A DNA stretch of 64,000 nucleotides from positions 124,001 through 188,000 of the forward strand of contig NZ_JYHV01000034.1 in the NCBI RefSeq assembly GCF_000952685.1. Reading direction: 5' to 3'. The stretch is from Stutzerimonas stutzeri. Lineage in GTDB: Bacteria > Pseudomonadota > Gammaproteobacteria > Pseudomonadales > Pseudomonadaceae. Position 1 is the first letter of the stretch; the number at the start of each line of letters is the position of its first letter. Below, one piece after another: positions 26,955-36,648 of the stretch. The notes under the pieces were generated by a model. The model saw only the letters and a list, made by a program, of their open reading frames with translations, did no database searches and was not told where the DNA came from. Both the position numbers and the translations under genes were made by a program.

Positions 26955-27404
26955 ATGATTTCCTGCCGCAGCCAAGTCACCCAAATGATCGTGTCCGCCA
27001 AGGTGCGGAAAAACCTCAGATGGGGCGATATCGCCGAGTCCATGGGCATGTCGAAGGAGTGGACGACAGCCGGCTGCCTGGGCCAGATGGCCTTCGACAA
27101 GGCTCAGGCGGAAACCCTTGGCAAGCTGTTCGAGCTGCCTGACGAGGCCGTGGCCTGGCTGCAGATCGTGCCCTATAAAGGCTCACTGCCGACCACGGTG
27201 CCCACCGATCCCCTGATCTATCGCTGGTACGAACTGGTCAACGTCTATGGCAGCACCATCAAGGAACTGATCCATGAAGAATTCGGTGACGGCATCATGA
27301 GCGCCATCGACTTCTCCATGAACATTCAGCGCCAACCGGATCCTAAAGGAGACCGTGTCAATGTGGTGCTCTCCGGCAAGTTCCTGCCCTACAAGAGCTA
27401 CTGA
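26955..27404 (+). CDS. cynS: Cyanate hydratase (cyanase)
   Basis: Converts cyanate and bicarbonate to ammonia and CO2 (via carbamate), allowing cyanate detoxification and nitrogen use. The 149-aa protein is slightly shorter than E. coli CynS (156 aa) but complete. It has an N-terminal helical domain and a C-terminal catalytic region with YRWYELVNVYGSTIKELIHEEFG, containing the conserved Arg and Glu, and the later SAIDF Ser. It ends in the typical LSGKFLPYKSY. GAGAGG precedes the ATG. No cynR, cynT carbonic anhydrase or cyanate transporter is adjacent, so this is a stand-alone gene. Confidence 0.95.
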   Translation: MISCRSQVTQMIVSAKVRKNLRWGDIAESMGMSKEWTTAGCLGQMAFDKAQAETLGKLFELPDEAVAWLQIVPYKGSLPTTVPTDPLIYRWYELVNVYGSTIKELIHEEFGDGIMSAIDFSMNIQRQPDPKGDRVNVVLSGKFLPYKSY

Positions 27405-27424
27405 CCGATCAGCGAGGCAGGGCC

Positions 27425-28105
27425 TCAGGGCACGTTCGTGCCGAGCAGTTGCGCATTGGCCTGCTGCTCCTGTTCCTCGCTCAGTCGCAGCTGCGTCAGA
27501 TAGGCCGCCAGCACCTCGATGTCCGCCTCGGACAGCTTGTCGGCGATGCCGATCATCACCGAATCGGCTCGGCTCGGGTCATGGGTACGGAAACGGTTCA
27601 GCGCCTTGCTGAGGTATTCGGCAGGCTGCCCCGCCAGCCGCGGTATGGTCTCCCGGCCTTGCGCATGGGCGCCGTGACAACCGGTGCAGGTACGCTGGAA
27701 CAGCGCCGCGCCACGCTGGATCTGCGCCGCATCGCCGGTAACTGCGGAGGGCACGACCTTCTGCTGGCTGAAATAGACGGCAATGTTGACGCGGTCTTCG
27801 AGCGTCAGGTTCTTCGCCAGCTTCGACATCACGAAGTCGATGCGCTCGCCGTTGGCGAATTTCTCGAACGAGTGGAACAGGTAGACCGGATTCTGCGAGG
27901 CCAGGTTGGGAATATGCGGACGCTTGCTGTTGCCGTTCTCCCCATGGCAATAGCCGCAGAACAGCATGCGTTCCTGGCCGGCTGCATAGGCCTGTTCACG
28001 CCGCGCGGTATCGTCCATCAGGTATCGGAAGCGCTCCATCGCCTCCTCGCTGGCGTGGACGAAAGGAGCGAGGCAACTGAGCAGAACAAGGATGAATAAG
28101 CGCAT
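27425..28105 (-). CDS. Periplasmic dihaem cytochrome c (c4-like)
   Basis: Exported electron carrier of 226 aa. A signal peptide occupies residues 1-19 (ending FVHAS). Two c-type haem sites follow: CGYCH (about residues 50-54) and CTGCH (about 140-144). Each has a distal Met candidate downstream (FVMSKLAKNL, and the later DSVMIGI). Two similar halves of about 90 residues match the cytochrome c4 plan. Likely partners are terminal oxidases or other respiratory complexes. It converges on cynS, ends 20 bp away, and has no visible terminator. The Shine-Dalgarno is weak. Confidence 0.85.
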   Translation of the reverse strand: MRLFILVLLSCLAPFVHASEEAMERFRYLMDDTARREQAYAAGQERMLFCGYCHGENGNSKRPHIPNLASQNPVYLFHSFEKFANGERIDFVMSKLAKNLTLEDRVNIAVYFSQQKVVPSAVTGDAAQIQRGAALFQRTCTGCHGAHAQGRETIPRLAGQPAEYLSKALNRFRTHDPSRADSVMIGIADKLSEADIEVLAAYLTQLRLSEEQEQQANAQLLGTNVP

Positions 28106-28437
28106 GGGAGGTCCGGCACGGGTGAATATCGAAACGCGTAGCAGCCCGGACTATAAGGAGAAAAACAGCCTCGACACTGGCTCAAGTCAATAAAGACGCA
28201 CACTGCAGCGCACACCGGCCTGCATCGGGAATTCGTTCGCACTGTTCATCGTGCGTATCGCTCCGAAATAGCGCACACCGCACCGCCGCATCTCGTCGAT
28301 GCCCCATGCGCCACACTGCGCGTTATTGCCACATTGACCCGATGAGATAAAACTGAAGCCGTCGCATGCGCAATGCACACAGCCGCCTCGTATTCGACTA
28401 AAGTAGCGGCCCTTTTTGCCAGCACGAGCCGCGCACC
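28106..28437. promoter_or_regulatory. Divergent intergenic region, cytochrome c / thioesterase
   Basis: 332 bp with no credible gene. It must hold the promoters of both flanking genes. It is less GC-rich than its surroundings. TTGACCCGATGAG near 28335 resembles half of an ANR box but lacks the second arm. I see no repeat or RNA structure. Confidence 0.4.
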
Positions 28438-28920
28438 ATGCTAGATGGACATGCCGAACTGACCATGACCGTACTGATGACCCCGGACAAGGCCAACTTT
28501 TCCGGTAACGTCCATGGCGGCACGCTGCTGAAGTACCTCGATGAAGTCGCCTACGCCTGCGCCAGCCGTTACGCCGGGCAGTACGTGGTCACGCTGTCCG
28601 TGGATCAGGTCAACTTTCGCCAGCCCGTGCACGTCGGCGAGCTAGTGACCTTTCTCGCCTCGGTCAACTATGTCGGGACCACCTCGATGGAAATCGGCAT
28701 CAAGGTCATCACCGAAGACATCCGGCAGAAAACCGTTCGCCACACCAACAGCTGCTTCTTCACTATGGTGGCGGTCGGCGAAGACGGTCGCCCCGCGCCT
28801 GTGCCCACCCTGCAGCCGCAAACCCCCGATCAGAAGCGCCGCTTCGCCCAGGCGCAGCACCGCCGGCAGATTCGTCGCGAGCTGGAAGAGCGCTACCGGG
28901 CGATCAAGGACGACTACTGA
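28438..28920 (+). CDS. Acyl-CoA thioesterase, hotdog fold
   Basis: Cytosolic thioesterase of 160 aa in the YciA/BACH group, hydrolysing acyl-CoA to free acid. The family motif with catalytic residues is clear: [29 protein letters not shown] (about residues 17-45) contains the Asn, the HGG turn and the Asp of the hotdog active site. [17 protein letters not shown] follows. The C-terminal basic tail (about 125-160) is typical of longer members. Acyl-chain preference cannot be read. The ATG at 28438 has no clear Shine-Dalgarno. It is transcribed in the same direction as the PhnA-like gene 133 bp on. Confidence 0.87.
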   Translation: MLDGHAELTMTVLMTPDKANFSGNVHGGTLLKYLDEVAYACASRYAGQYVVTLSVDQVNFRQPVHVGELVTFLASVNYVGTTSMEIGIKVITEDIRQKTVRHTNSCFFTMVAVGEDGRPAPVPTLQPQTPDQKRRFAQAQHRRQIRRELEERYRAIKDDY

Positions 28921-29053
28921 GGCGAGCAAACGCACCGTCCCGCGAACGTTATCGCGGGACCTGACGGCGGCGCCTGTGAAGCGAGACCGCAACGGCAGCA
29001 AAAAAACCCTATACAATCCGCGGCTTTTCGCATCCGCCATCCGAGGATTCGCC

Positions 29054-29395
29054 ATGAGCGCTCTGCCAGCCTGCCCCCAATGCAACTCCGAATACACCTA
29101 CGAAGACGGCCAGATGCTGGTCTGCCCGGAGTGTGCGCACGAGTGGTCTGCCAACGCGACCGAGCCGACTGGTGATGAGCAGAAGGCAATCAAGGATTCG
29201 GTGGGCAACACCCTGCAGGACGGTGACACCGTTACAGTGATCAAGGACCTCAAAGTCAAGGGCTCGTCGCTGGTGGTCAAGGTCGGCACCAAGGTCAAGA
29301 ACATCCGCCTGGTAGATGGCGACCATGACATCGACTGCAAGATCGACGGCATCGGCGCGATGAAGCTGAAGTCCGAGTTCGTACGCAAGGTCTGA
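29054..29395 (+). CDS. PhnA/YjdM zinc-ribbon protein
   Basis: Small cytosolic protein of 113 aa. An N-terminal zinc ribbon ([21 protein letters not shown], two CxxC knuckles in residues 7-27) is followed by a compact beta domain ending LKSEFVRKV. Full-length match to the YjdM/PhnA (alkylphosphonate utilisation operon protein PhnA) family. Despite the name, a role in phosphonate use is doubtful in the literature and no phn genes are nearby. Adjacent spacers show no terminator. Start chosen because it begins the zinc ribbon with [10 protein letters not shown]. Confidence 0.9.
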   Translation: MSALPACPQCNSEYTYEDGQMLVCPECAHEWSANATEPTGDEQKAIKDSVGNTLQDGDTVTVIKDLKVKGSSLVVKVGTKVKNIRLVDGDHDIDCKIDGIGAMKLKSEFVRKV

Positions 29396-29478
29396 CGAGC
29401 ACACGCCTACAGGCCAGCATCAGAGCGACCCGACCGCGTCCGGATCGATCGCCCGCTGGCGCCTGCACCCTGCTCTAC

Positions 29479-31830
29479 TTACTCGCGGCTCAGATCGATC
29501 CCCATCACCAACGGATCATGATCCGAGGCCCGATAGGGTTCGCTGCTGTACAGCAACGACTGCTGGCGTGGCGTCTTGAACTCCAGGTTGTAATCTAGCA
29601 CCCGCGGCTCGTCGGCGTTGATGTGCCACTCGGTGGCGTCCTTGACCTGTGCTGCCAGACTGGCGCTGGCGAGACCGTGATCGAGGTAGCCCGACTGTCC
29701 GGCGAACACATAGGAATAGGCGTTGCCTTCACCGAAGCGCGCCAGCAGATCCGTATAGCCCGCCGCGCGAATCACATTGATCGGATCTTCCTTGGCGTAG
29801 GCATTGAGGTCGCCGAGGATCAGGCGGTCCGGATCGTATGATCGGGTCGGATCGCGCCCCAGCCAGTCGACCAACGCCTGGGCGGCCTGCACGCGGGTCA
29901 GGTTGCAGTTGCCCTGGCCGTCGCCCATGTCCTTGTCGCCGATGTCATCGCAACTCGACCCCTTGGACTTGAAATGATTGACGACCACGGTCAGCCGCTC
30001 GCCGCTGCGGCGCTCGCGGAAGGTCTGCGCGAGCGCCGGGCGGTTCCGGGTGTCGTTGAAACGCGGATCGACCGAACCGTCCAGCACCGCGGCATCCTTG
30101 TGCGGGCTGACGATGTCCGTGCGGTAGATCAGGCCGACAGCGATCTCGTCGGTGCCCAACCGATTGCGCCGCGGATCGATGAAGGCATAGCGATCGCGCT
30201 CGGGTGAGGCCGCGTTGAGGCCGACCACCAGATCGGCGATGGCGCTGTTCTCACCGTAGCCGTCGTTCTCGATTTCCATCAGCCCGATGATATGGGCGTC
30301 CGCGCCGAGAATCGCGGCGATGATCTTGTCGCGCTGACGTTTGAACTCTTCCAGGGAGTGGGCGCCGCGCGAGGTCGGGAAACCACTACCGCGACCGTCA
30401 CCGTTGAAGTAGTTGAGCACGTTGAAGCTCGCTACCCGCAGTCGCCCGCCGATAGGCTCCGGCGAGTCCGGCCTGGGGTTCTTCGCCACGAACTGCGGTT
30501 GTTGCGTCGGCTGCACCCGGTAGCTACCGGCCAGGTAATGCAGCACACCGCGCACGTCGCTTACCTCATAGCCGACCCGCAGCGTCCGGTAGGCATCGAG
30601 CTCGGGCGAGGGGTAGCGGATCGGATCCGGATTCTGCCCGCTGCGCCCGTCGTCGAGGATGATCCGGTTGAGGTCGTTCTGTGCCTGCAGACGTTGCGCC
30701 GGCTCGCCGGGCGACACCTTGTTGGTTGGAATCCACAGCCGTCCACCGGACGACAACACCACCTCGCCATAGCGGCCCAGGTCATATACCTCGCTGACGG
30801 TGAGGGTCTGCGTGAGGCGCACCTGCATACCTTCGTACCGTTCCAGCTCATCGGGCGAGGCAAGCGGCAAGCGGATCTGCGCCACGCTGGGCAGCGGCTG
30901 CGCTTTGGCGACCAGACTGATCTGAGGAGACGTCAACTCCGTGAGGCCGTTGTATTCGGTGACCAATCCGCGTACCTGGACCCGATCGCCCACCTGCACA
31001 TCCACGCCGTTGCCTTTCCCATAGACGTACAGGCCCTCGGAGGTGAGCGGGTCGTTATCCGTCTCGCTGTCCGGCGCCTGGATGAAGAAGCCGCCCAACT
31101 CGCCTTCGTCTTGGCCATTGTTCTGAAAATCAGCTACCACGATCCCTTCGACGATGACCGACTGATTGACTAGCGGGCTGCTATCACCCGTTCCCTGCAC
31201 CTCGGCAATCGAGCGCCGCCCCGCATCTTCCCCGCCCGGCTCGCCTTCGCCGTACTGGCCCAGGTGGGCGAAGGTATTGACGGCATAACCCTGCCATTCC
31301 GTGGCCGGATCGAAGGTGTCGCTGGGGTCGCGATCACCGGTTGAGACCGACACCCTGCGCGTCAGGGTACGATCGGCCGTCTGCGTTTGCCCCGATCCCC
31401 AGGCGCTGCCCGGATCGACGCCGAGCTGGCCGATGCTATCGAGAATCTCCCCGGACGGCCCGCGCAACACGATGGCATCGTCGCCGTTGTACCAGCTGCC
31501 GCTGCCTCGCTGATTCGCCATGGTCTGCAGGGCCGAATCGGCGCTTTCGTGGACCAGCACATGCACGCCGCTCGGCGCGACCTCACCGGCCAGACCGATG
31601 CTCCGCCCGCTGCTGGTCGATCCGTTGAAATAGAAGTCGATCCTATAGCCGTCGAGCGGGACCGCCGTCTCGCCGGGGTTGTAGAGCTCCAGCGCCTTGT
31701 TATTGCCGCTGCCCTCGATGTATTCGGAAATCAGCAGCTCGGCGGACGCCATCGACTGCGCGCCCAGCGAGACGACTGCCAGCAGTGCGGCGGCCAGGGG
31801 ATGCGGCATGAAACGGACATTGCGGCGCAT
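29479..31830 (-). CDS. eddB: Secreted nuclease, lamin-tail and endonuclease/exonuclease/phosphatase domains (EddB-like)
   Basis: Extracellular DNA-degrading enzyme of 783 aa. A signal peptide (residues 1-30, ending SMASAE) is followed by a lamin-tail domain (about 31-150, LISEYIEGSGNNKALELYN). An OB-like linker (about 210-450) comes next, then a C-terminal EEP nuclease domain (about 460-780). The latter shows ASFNVLNYF, the metal Glu in GLMEIENDGYG, VVNHFKSKG, LGDLNAYA and the final SDHDPLVMG, all catalytic motifs of the ExeM/NucH group. It follows the phosphatase eddA by 18 bp, the order found in P. aeruginosa, where both allow growth on extracellular DNA as phosphate source. GGAG lies 9 bases before the start. 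Confidence 0.9.
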   Translation of the reverse strand: MRRNVRFMPHPLAAALLAVVSLGAQSMASAELLISEYIEGSGNNKALELYNPGETAVPLDGYRIDFYFNGSTSSGRSIGLAGEVAPSGVHVLVHESADSALQTMANQRGSGSWYNGDDAIVLRGPSGEILDSIGQLGVDPGSAWGSGQTQTADRTLTRRVSVSTGDRDPSDTFDPATEWQGYAVNTFAHLGQYGEGEPGGEDAGRRSIAEVQGTGDSSPLVNQSVIVEGIVVADFQNNGQDEGELGGFFIQAPDSETDNDPLTSEGLYVYGKGNGVDVQVGDRVQVRGLVTEYNGLTELTSPQISLVAKAQPLPSVAQIRLPLASPDELERYEGMQVRLTQTLTVSEVYDLGRYGEVVLSSGGRLWIPTNKVSPGEPAQRLQAQNDLNRIILDDGRSGQNPDPIRYPSPELDAYRTLRVGYEVSDVRGVLHYLAGSYRVQPTQQPQFVAKNPRPDSPEPIGGRLRVASFNVLNYFNGDGRGSGFPTSRGAHSLEEFKRQRDKIIAAILGADAHIIGLMEIENDGYGENSAIADLVVGLNAASPERDRYAFIDPRRNRLGTDEIAVGLIYRTDIVSPHKDAAVLDGSVDPRFNDTRNRPALAQTFRERRSGERLTVVVNHFKSKGSSCDDIGDKDMGDGQGNCNLTRVQAAQALVDWLGRDPTRSYDPDRLILGDLNAYAKEDPINVIRAAGYTDLLARFGEGNAYSYVFAGQSGYLDHGLASASLAAQVKDATEWHINADEPRVLDYNLEFKTPRQQSLLYSSEPYRASDHDPLVMGIDLSRE

Positions 31831-31848
31831 GGGTGTCGCTCCGTAGGC

Positions 31849-33429
31849 TCAGGCGTGTTGGGGTTCGAGGGTTTTGGAGAAGACCGAAGCGCCGTCGATG
31901 TCTCGAAGGGTGACGCTCAGGGTGCCACTGCGTGAATCGATTTCGACTTCACCGAAGAACTGGAAACCGGCATAAGGTGATGCGTTGGCGGTCGGCGGCG
32001 CCTTCTGGAAAACCGCCTCCGGACCGAAGGTCGCATCCAATGGATTGGGCCCGAAGCTGCCGGCATTCAGGGGCCCGGCGACGAATTCCCAGAACGGATC
32101 GAATTCCTGGAAGGCGGCGCGGTTGGGATGATAGTGGTGCGCCGCGCAATAGTGCACATCAGCCGTCAGCCAGACCGTGTTACGCACCCGATATCGCTGG
32201 ATGAAGCCCAGCAGCTCGGCGATTTCCAGTTCCCGTCCCAACGCCGGGCCGTCCTGGCCATTGGCGATCGCTTCCCAGCGCGGCCGGCCGGCGGTATCGG
32301 TGCCATCCGGCACGTGCAGGCCGATGGGCATGTCGGCCGCGATGACTTTCCAGGTCGCGCGTGAACGGCGCAGCTCGCGCTTCAGCCAGGCCAGCTGCTC
32401 GGCACCGAGGAACGCGGTCTCGGCACTCTGTTCCGGCTGCAGGTTGTGCGTATTGGCACCACGATAGCTGCGCATGTCCAGCACGAACACGTCCAGCTGC
32501 GGGCCATAGGCGATCTTGCGGTAGACACGCCCCGAGGCATCCCGGCCTACCAGGCGCATCGGCGCGTATTCGAGGAATGCCTGGCGGCCACGACGGGCCA
32601 ACAGCTCGATGTCCTTGACCTGATAGCGCTCGTCCAGCGTCTTGCCCGGCGACCAGTTGTTGGTCACCTCATGATCGTCCCACTGCCAGATCTGCGGCAC
32701 CTCGGCATTGAACTGGCGCAGATTATGATCGAGCAGGTTGTAGCGATAGTTGCCGCGAAATTCGTCGAGCGTTTCGGCCACCTTGCTCTTGGCCTCAGTG
32801 ACGATGTTGCGCCAGAGACGCCCGTCTTCGGCCTGCACTTCAGCCTGGATCACACCATCGGCGTAAATCGCATCGCCACTCTGGAGGAAGAAATCCGGGC
32901 GACGCTGGCGCATCGCTTCATAGATACGCATACCGCCGAAATCGGCGTTGATGCCCCAGCCCTGGCCACAGGTGTCGCCGCCCCAGACGAAACGGATGTC
33001 GCGCGCGCGCCGGGGCGCAGTGCGCAGATGCCCCAGCCAGGGTTCGCTCCGGACATGGTCGCGGGCGTCTTCGAAGCAGGCGCGGTAGAAAATAGACTGA
33101 TCCGAGGGCAGGCCGCGCAGATCGATCCGCGCAGTGAAGTCCAGGCGCTCGTCAGTGACCGGTGATCTCATCTGCCGGGGATTGGTGAAACCGCTAGTGG
33201 TGTCCCACTCGACCACCAGCCGTGCAGGTCGATCGCAGCGGCTCCAGATCACCGCGCGATCGGCCAGCACATCACCGGACTGAACGCCGTCGGTGATCCA
33301 GGGGCGCGCCGTGGGTGCCGCGATGATGGCAGGCGAAACGCCAAGCGCCGGTAGCGCCAAGCCAGCGCCGATGCCCTGCACCAGACGGCGGCGTGTGCGG
33401 TCCAGTTCGTTATTGGTTGGTTCGGTCAT
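31849..33429 (-). CDS. eddA: PhoD-family alkaline phosphatase/phosphodiesterase, Tat-exported (EddA-like)
   Basis: Periplasmic or secreted Ca2+/Fe3+ phosphatase of 526 aa. The N-terminus carries a twin-arginine signal (RTRRRLVQG, about residues 10-18) with a hydrophobic stretch to about residue 40. PhoD motifs follow: VWGGDTCGQG (about 155), SGDAIYADG (about 188), WDDHEVTNNW (about 255) and late WLTADVHYCAAHHYHP with metal ligands. The start at 33429 gives a proper Tat n-region and has GGGGA 6 bases upstream; a longer frame to 33513 is unlikely. It is first in the eddA-eddB operon, consistent with phosphate scavenging from DNA. A possible Pho box lies 48 bp upstream. Confidence 0.9.
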   Translation of the reverse strand: MTEPTNNELDRTRRRLVQGIGAGLALPALGVSPAIIAAPTARPWITDGVQSGDVLADRAVIWSRCDRPARLVVEWDTTSGFTNPRQMRSPVTDERLDFTARIDLRGLPSDQSIFYRACFEDARDHVRSEPWLGHLRTAPRRARDIRFVWGGDTCGQGWGINADFGGMRIYEAMRQRRPDFFLQSGDAIYADGVIQAEVQAEDGRLWRNIVTEAKSKVAETLDEFRGNYRYNLLDHNLRQFNAEVPQIWQWDDHEVTNNWSPGKTLDERYQVKDIELLARRGRQAFLEYAPMRLVGRDASGRVYRKIAYGPQLDVFVLDMRSYRGANTHNLQPEQSAETAFLGAEQLAWLKRELRRSRATWKVIAADMPIGLHVPDGTDTAGRPRWEAIANGQDGPALGRELEIAELLGFIQRYRVRNTVWLTADVHYCAAHHYHPNRAAFQEFDPFWEFVAGPLNAGSFGPNPLDATFGPEAVFQKAPPTANASPYAGFQFFGEVEIDSRSGTLSVTLRDIDGASVFSKTLEPQHA

Positions 33430-33476
33430 GATCGGTCCCCTTCGACTGTGGCTGAAGAAGGGTTTAAGCGACACGC

Positions 33477-33494
33477 TTGACAGAACCGTGACGC
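33477..33494 (-). promoter_or_regulatory. Candidate Pho box upstream of eddA
   Basis: On the minus strand GCGTCAC-N4-CTGTCAA matches the PhoB direct repeat (CTGTCAT-N4-CTGTCAT) at about 10 of 14 positions with the correct 11-bp period. Phosphate control of eddAB is known in P. aeruginosa. The first half is poor, so this is a candidate only. Confidence 0.35.
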
Positions 33495-33691
33495 ACAGAC
33501 GAACGGTCGTCAAAAAAACGTACCTATCGATTCAGGTACACATGCCATCGAGCCGTTCAGGACTTGCGACCGTCACCCAAAAGCCGGCGAGACCTGAGCT
33601 TCACCCCGAAAGAGCACCGGTCGCGATGTGGCACACACTCATGAATCCGGCGATGGGTTATGTTCGCAGTGTCAAATCCAGGAGCACTCCC

Positions 33692-34018
33692 ATGCGGCGT
33701 TATCTGTTCGTTTCTTCACTCATCGCCTCTCTCGCACTCACCGCCTCTGCTGCTCAGGCAGGGGTGCTGATCAATAGCCCGTACTGGGTCGTCGGTCTGA
33801 CCTGTGCCAACAATCAAGAGTGCTACGCCGCCAGCAACGGCAGCTACACGGGCTCACTGAACGGCGCGCGGCGCTTCGAAGACCAGGCAAGGGCCGTGAA
33901 GTTTTTGAACAGCCTGACATCCAGCCTGCGAGACAAGTCCCCACGGCTTGAGCAGCATACGGAACAGCAATGCGTGGAGCCCAGTGATAACCGCAGATAC
34001 CACGGGCAGCCCTGCTGA
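33692..34018 (+). CDS. Small exported protein of unknown function
   Basis: A 108-aa protein with a clear signal peptide (residues 1-23, hydrophobic core then AAQAG) and a polar mature part of about 85 residues. Mature cysteines at CANNQEC and in QQCVEPS and GQPC could form two disulfides, fitting a secreted or periplasmic protein. I recognise no family. The ATG at 33692 follows AGGAG 7 bases upstream, which fixes the start against a much longer open frame. It lies divergent from eddA across about 260 bp, so phosphate co-regulation is possible but unsupported. Confidence 0.7.
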   Translation: MRRYLFVSSLIASLALTASAAQAGVLINSPYWVVGLTCANNQECYAASNGSYTGSLNGARRFEDQARAVKFLNSLTSSLRDKSPRLEQHTEQQCVEPSDNRRYHGQPC

Positions 34019-34064
34019 GTGACCGGGAATCCCACGTGTCCAACGCGGTGATACCCGCCAGCCG

Positions 34065-34097
34065 CCCTCTTCCCTAGCGAGACTAGAAAGAAGAGGG
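34065..34097. terminator. Hairpin between convergent exported-protein gene and gcd
   Basis: Arms CCCTCTT and AAGAGGG enclose an inner CTAG/CTAG pairing. It lies in the 108-bp convergent spacer. No T-tract follows on either strand, so terminator function is uncertain. Confidence 0.45.
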
Positions 34098-34126
34098 TGT
34101 GGCCATTGTGTTTCCTCCCAATCGTC

Positions 34127-36529
34127 CTATTTCTCGCCCTCGTCGAGCGTCCAAGCGATCACCGAGTCGCCGATCTTGGTGCCGAACGAACCATGCCCGC
34201 CGGCCATCTGCACCACGTACTGCTTGCCGGTCTTTTCCGACACATAGGTGATCGGCGTCGCCTGGCCGCCGGCGGGCAAGCGCCCTTTCCACAATTCTTT
34301 GCCGTTCTGCATGTCATAGGCGCGCAGGTAGTAGTCCAGGGTGCCGCTCATGAAGGCGACACCGCCAGCAGTCACGATCGGCCCGCCCAACGCCGGTGTA
34401 CCGACGGGCAGCGGAATGCCCAACGGCGCACTATCGCGGCTGGTGCCATTCTTGTGCATCCAGATCTTCTTCATGGTGCGCAGGTCGACGGCCGTGACAT
34501 AGCCCCACGGCGGCGTCTGGCATGGCAGGCCCAGCACCGACAGCAGCGGCCCCAGTCTGACCATGTAAGGTGCGCCAAGGTTGGGCTGTAGACCGGTCTC
34601 GCCGCCACCGGAACGCTCGTCAGGGTCGACCTCACTGCGCTTGACCATCGTCGAAACGAATGCCAGATAGTTCGGTGCGCCGAATAACAGTTGCCGGCTG
34701 GGGTCAACCGCAACCGATGGCCAGTTGAAGGTGCCGACGTTGCCTGGATAGATCAGCGAGCCCTTCTGCGACGGCGGCGTGAAGTCACCGTCATACCGCA
34801 GCTTGCGGAACTGGATGCGGCACATCATCTGATCAAGCGGCGTGCCGCCCCACATGTCGCGCTCGCGCAACGGTTCGTCAGGCGCATAGCTGAGCGCCGA
34901 CGCCGGCTGAGTCGGGGCGGTAAAGTCACCATAATCGGTGCCCTGCGGTACGGAAAACTCCTCGACCGGTACGATGGGCTTACCAGTGCGACGGTCGAGC
35001 ACGTAAAGGTCACCGCGCTTGGTCGGCTGGATGATCGCCGGAACCTTGCCCTGCGGCCCGTCGATGTCCACCAGGGTCGGCTGGGAGGGCAGGTCGCGGT
35101 CCCATAGGTCATGGTGCACGGTCTGGAACTCCCAGCGCACCTTGCCGGTTTCCAGATCCAGCGCGACCAGGGTCGCGGTGAAGCGCTCGGCCTCCGGCGT
35201 GCGCGGTTCAGCCCACTGGTCCGGCGTCTGGTTGCCGGTGGGGATGTACACCAGGCCCAGCGATTCATCCGCGGTGGCGACAGTCCAGGAGTTTGGGGTG
35301 CTGCGTACATAGGTCTCGCCCGGCGCCAAAGGCTCGGTGGCGTCGGGATTGCCCGGATCGAAATTCCACATCAACCGACCATTGCGTACGTCGTAAGCAC
35401 GAATGACGCCGCCGGGAGAATCCACCGCACCATTATCGGTGACCGATCCGCCCACAATGACCAGTTTCTCGGTCACTACCGGCGGCGATGTTGGCAGGTA
35501 GACGCCCAGCGCGCCTTCACCGAGGCCGGCCTTGAGATCCACCACACCGCCATCACCGAAGTCTTCGCACGGCTTGCCGTCCTCGACATCGAGGGCAATC
35601 AGCGTGCTGTCGTTGGTGGGCAGGAACAACCGACGCTCGCAGCGCGCCGTCGGCTGATCCGGTTGTGCAGGCGCGCCCGCGCCATAGGCCGTGGCGTCGT
35701 GAAACGCGAGGCCGCGGCAGGTCATGTGCTGGTAATACTCGGCATCGCGGTTGATGCTCGGATCGAAGCGCCAGCGCTCCTCGCCGGTGTCGGCGTCCAG
35801 CGCGATGGCGATGCTGTGTGGTGTACAGATGAAGAGGTTGTCACCGACCTTGAGCGGCGTCACCTCGTAGGTGAACTCACCGGGATCGTTCGGTCCGGGC
35901 AGGTCGCCGGTGTGGTATTCCCAGGCCTTTTCCAGCGTTCCGACGTTCTCGGGGGTGATCAGATCGGCGGCAGAATAGCGATCGCCCTGGGCCGAGCCCC
36001 CGTAGGCCGGCCAACCACTCGCCGAACGTCCGGCTTGTCCGTCGGGACTAGCGCCCTGCATCTGCGCGTCGCTGAACTCACCCTGGATCGATGAGTAATC
36101 CTGCGTCAGCGAATAGCCTGCCATCAGCGCACCGGCCAGCAACCCTAGACCGAGCAAACCGCTGGCGCCGTCGCGCCAAACCAGGCGGTCATCCACATAG
36201 CGATTGACGAAAGGCAGGATCAGCCAAAGTCCGAGGATGCACCAAAGGTCGATCCGCGGCGCTAGCTGCCACCAGTCGAAACGGACCTCGTAAACCGTCC
36301 AGGCCAGCGTTCCCAACAGCAGCAACGCGTACAGCCAGATCGCCGCACGATGCCGGAGGAACAGCAGCGCGGCGACCACCAGCAGGCCGATGCCGGCGAC
36401 CAGGTAGTACCAGGATCCTCCCAACGTCGCGAGGTAGCCGCCACCGACGGCCATCAGCGCGCCCAGCACCAGCACGACAATGGCGGTCAGCGTGATACGC
36501 AAGGGGCGGGGCCCGTATTCGATACTCAT
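34127..36529 (-). CDS. gcd: Membrane-bound PQQ-dependent glucose dehydrogenase
   Basis: Oxidises glucose to gluconolactone in the periplasm and passes electrons to ubiquinone. The 800-aa protein starts with five membrane helices (residues 12-145). A large PQQ beta-propeller follows (about 165-795), with repeated tryptophan-docking motifs such as WEYHTGD and WRFDPS, and a C-terminal GGPIVTAGGVAFMSGTLDYYLRAYD blade. Length and layout match Pseudomonas Gcd; quinate/shikimate dehydrogenases share this architecture, so the sugar substrate is likely, not certain. AGGAG lies 9 bases before the ATG. No pqq synthesis genes lie in the window. It lies 119 bp downstream of fruA on the same strand, probably as a separate unit. 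Confidence 0.9.
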   Translation of the reverse strand: MSIEYGPRPLRITLTAIVVLVLGALMAVGGGYLATLGGSWYYLVAGIGLLVVAALLFLRHRAAIWLYALLLLGTLAWTVYEVRFDWWQLAPRIDLWCILGLWLILPFVNRYVDDRLVWRDGASGLLGLGLLAGALMAGYSLTQDYSSIQGEFSDAQMQGASPDGQAGRSASGWPAYGGSAQGDRYSAADLITPENVGTLEKAWEYHTGDLPGPNDPGEFTYEVTPLKVGDNLFICTPHSIAIALDADTGEERWRFDPSINRDAEYYQHMTCRGLAFHDATAYGAGAPAQPDQPTARCERRLFLPTNDSTLIALDVEDGKPCEDFGDGGVVDLKAGLGEGALGVYLPTSPPVVTEKLVIVGGSVTDNGAVDSPGGVIRAYDVRNGRLMWNFDPGNPDATEPLAPGETYVRSTPNSWTVATADESLGLVYIPTGNQTPDQWAEPRTPEAERFTATLVALDLETGKVRWEFQTVHHDLWDRDLPSQPTLVDIDGPQGKVPAIIQPTKRGDLYVLDRRTGKPIVPVEEFSVPQGTDYGDFTAPTQPASALSYAPDEPLRERDMWGGTPLDQMMCRIQFRKLRYDGDFTPPSQKGSLIYPGNVGTFNWPSVAVDPSRQLLFGAPNYLAFVSTMVKRSEVDPDERSGGGETGLQPNLGAPYMVRLGPLLSVLGLPCQTPPWGYVTAVDLRTMKKIWMHKNGTSRDSAPLGIPLPVGTPALGGPIVTAGGVAFMSGTLDYYLRAYDMQNGKELWKGRLPAGGQATPITYVSEKTGKQYVVQMAGGHGSFGTKIGDSVIAWTLDEGEK

Positions 36530-36648
36530 CCAGACTCTCCTGCCGATTTCATTTACAAACGGCTGGCGAAACGTTCTGATACAAAGCGTCAGCCAGCTAT
36601 TAGTGGATACGACAGCGAGGCCTTAGTTCACGCTTTTTACGCACTCGC

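Noticed and set aside
28330-28345. ANR box upstream of the dihaem cytochrome c
   Set aside because: TTGACCCGATGAG lacks the inverted second half, so it is at most a half-site by chance.
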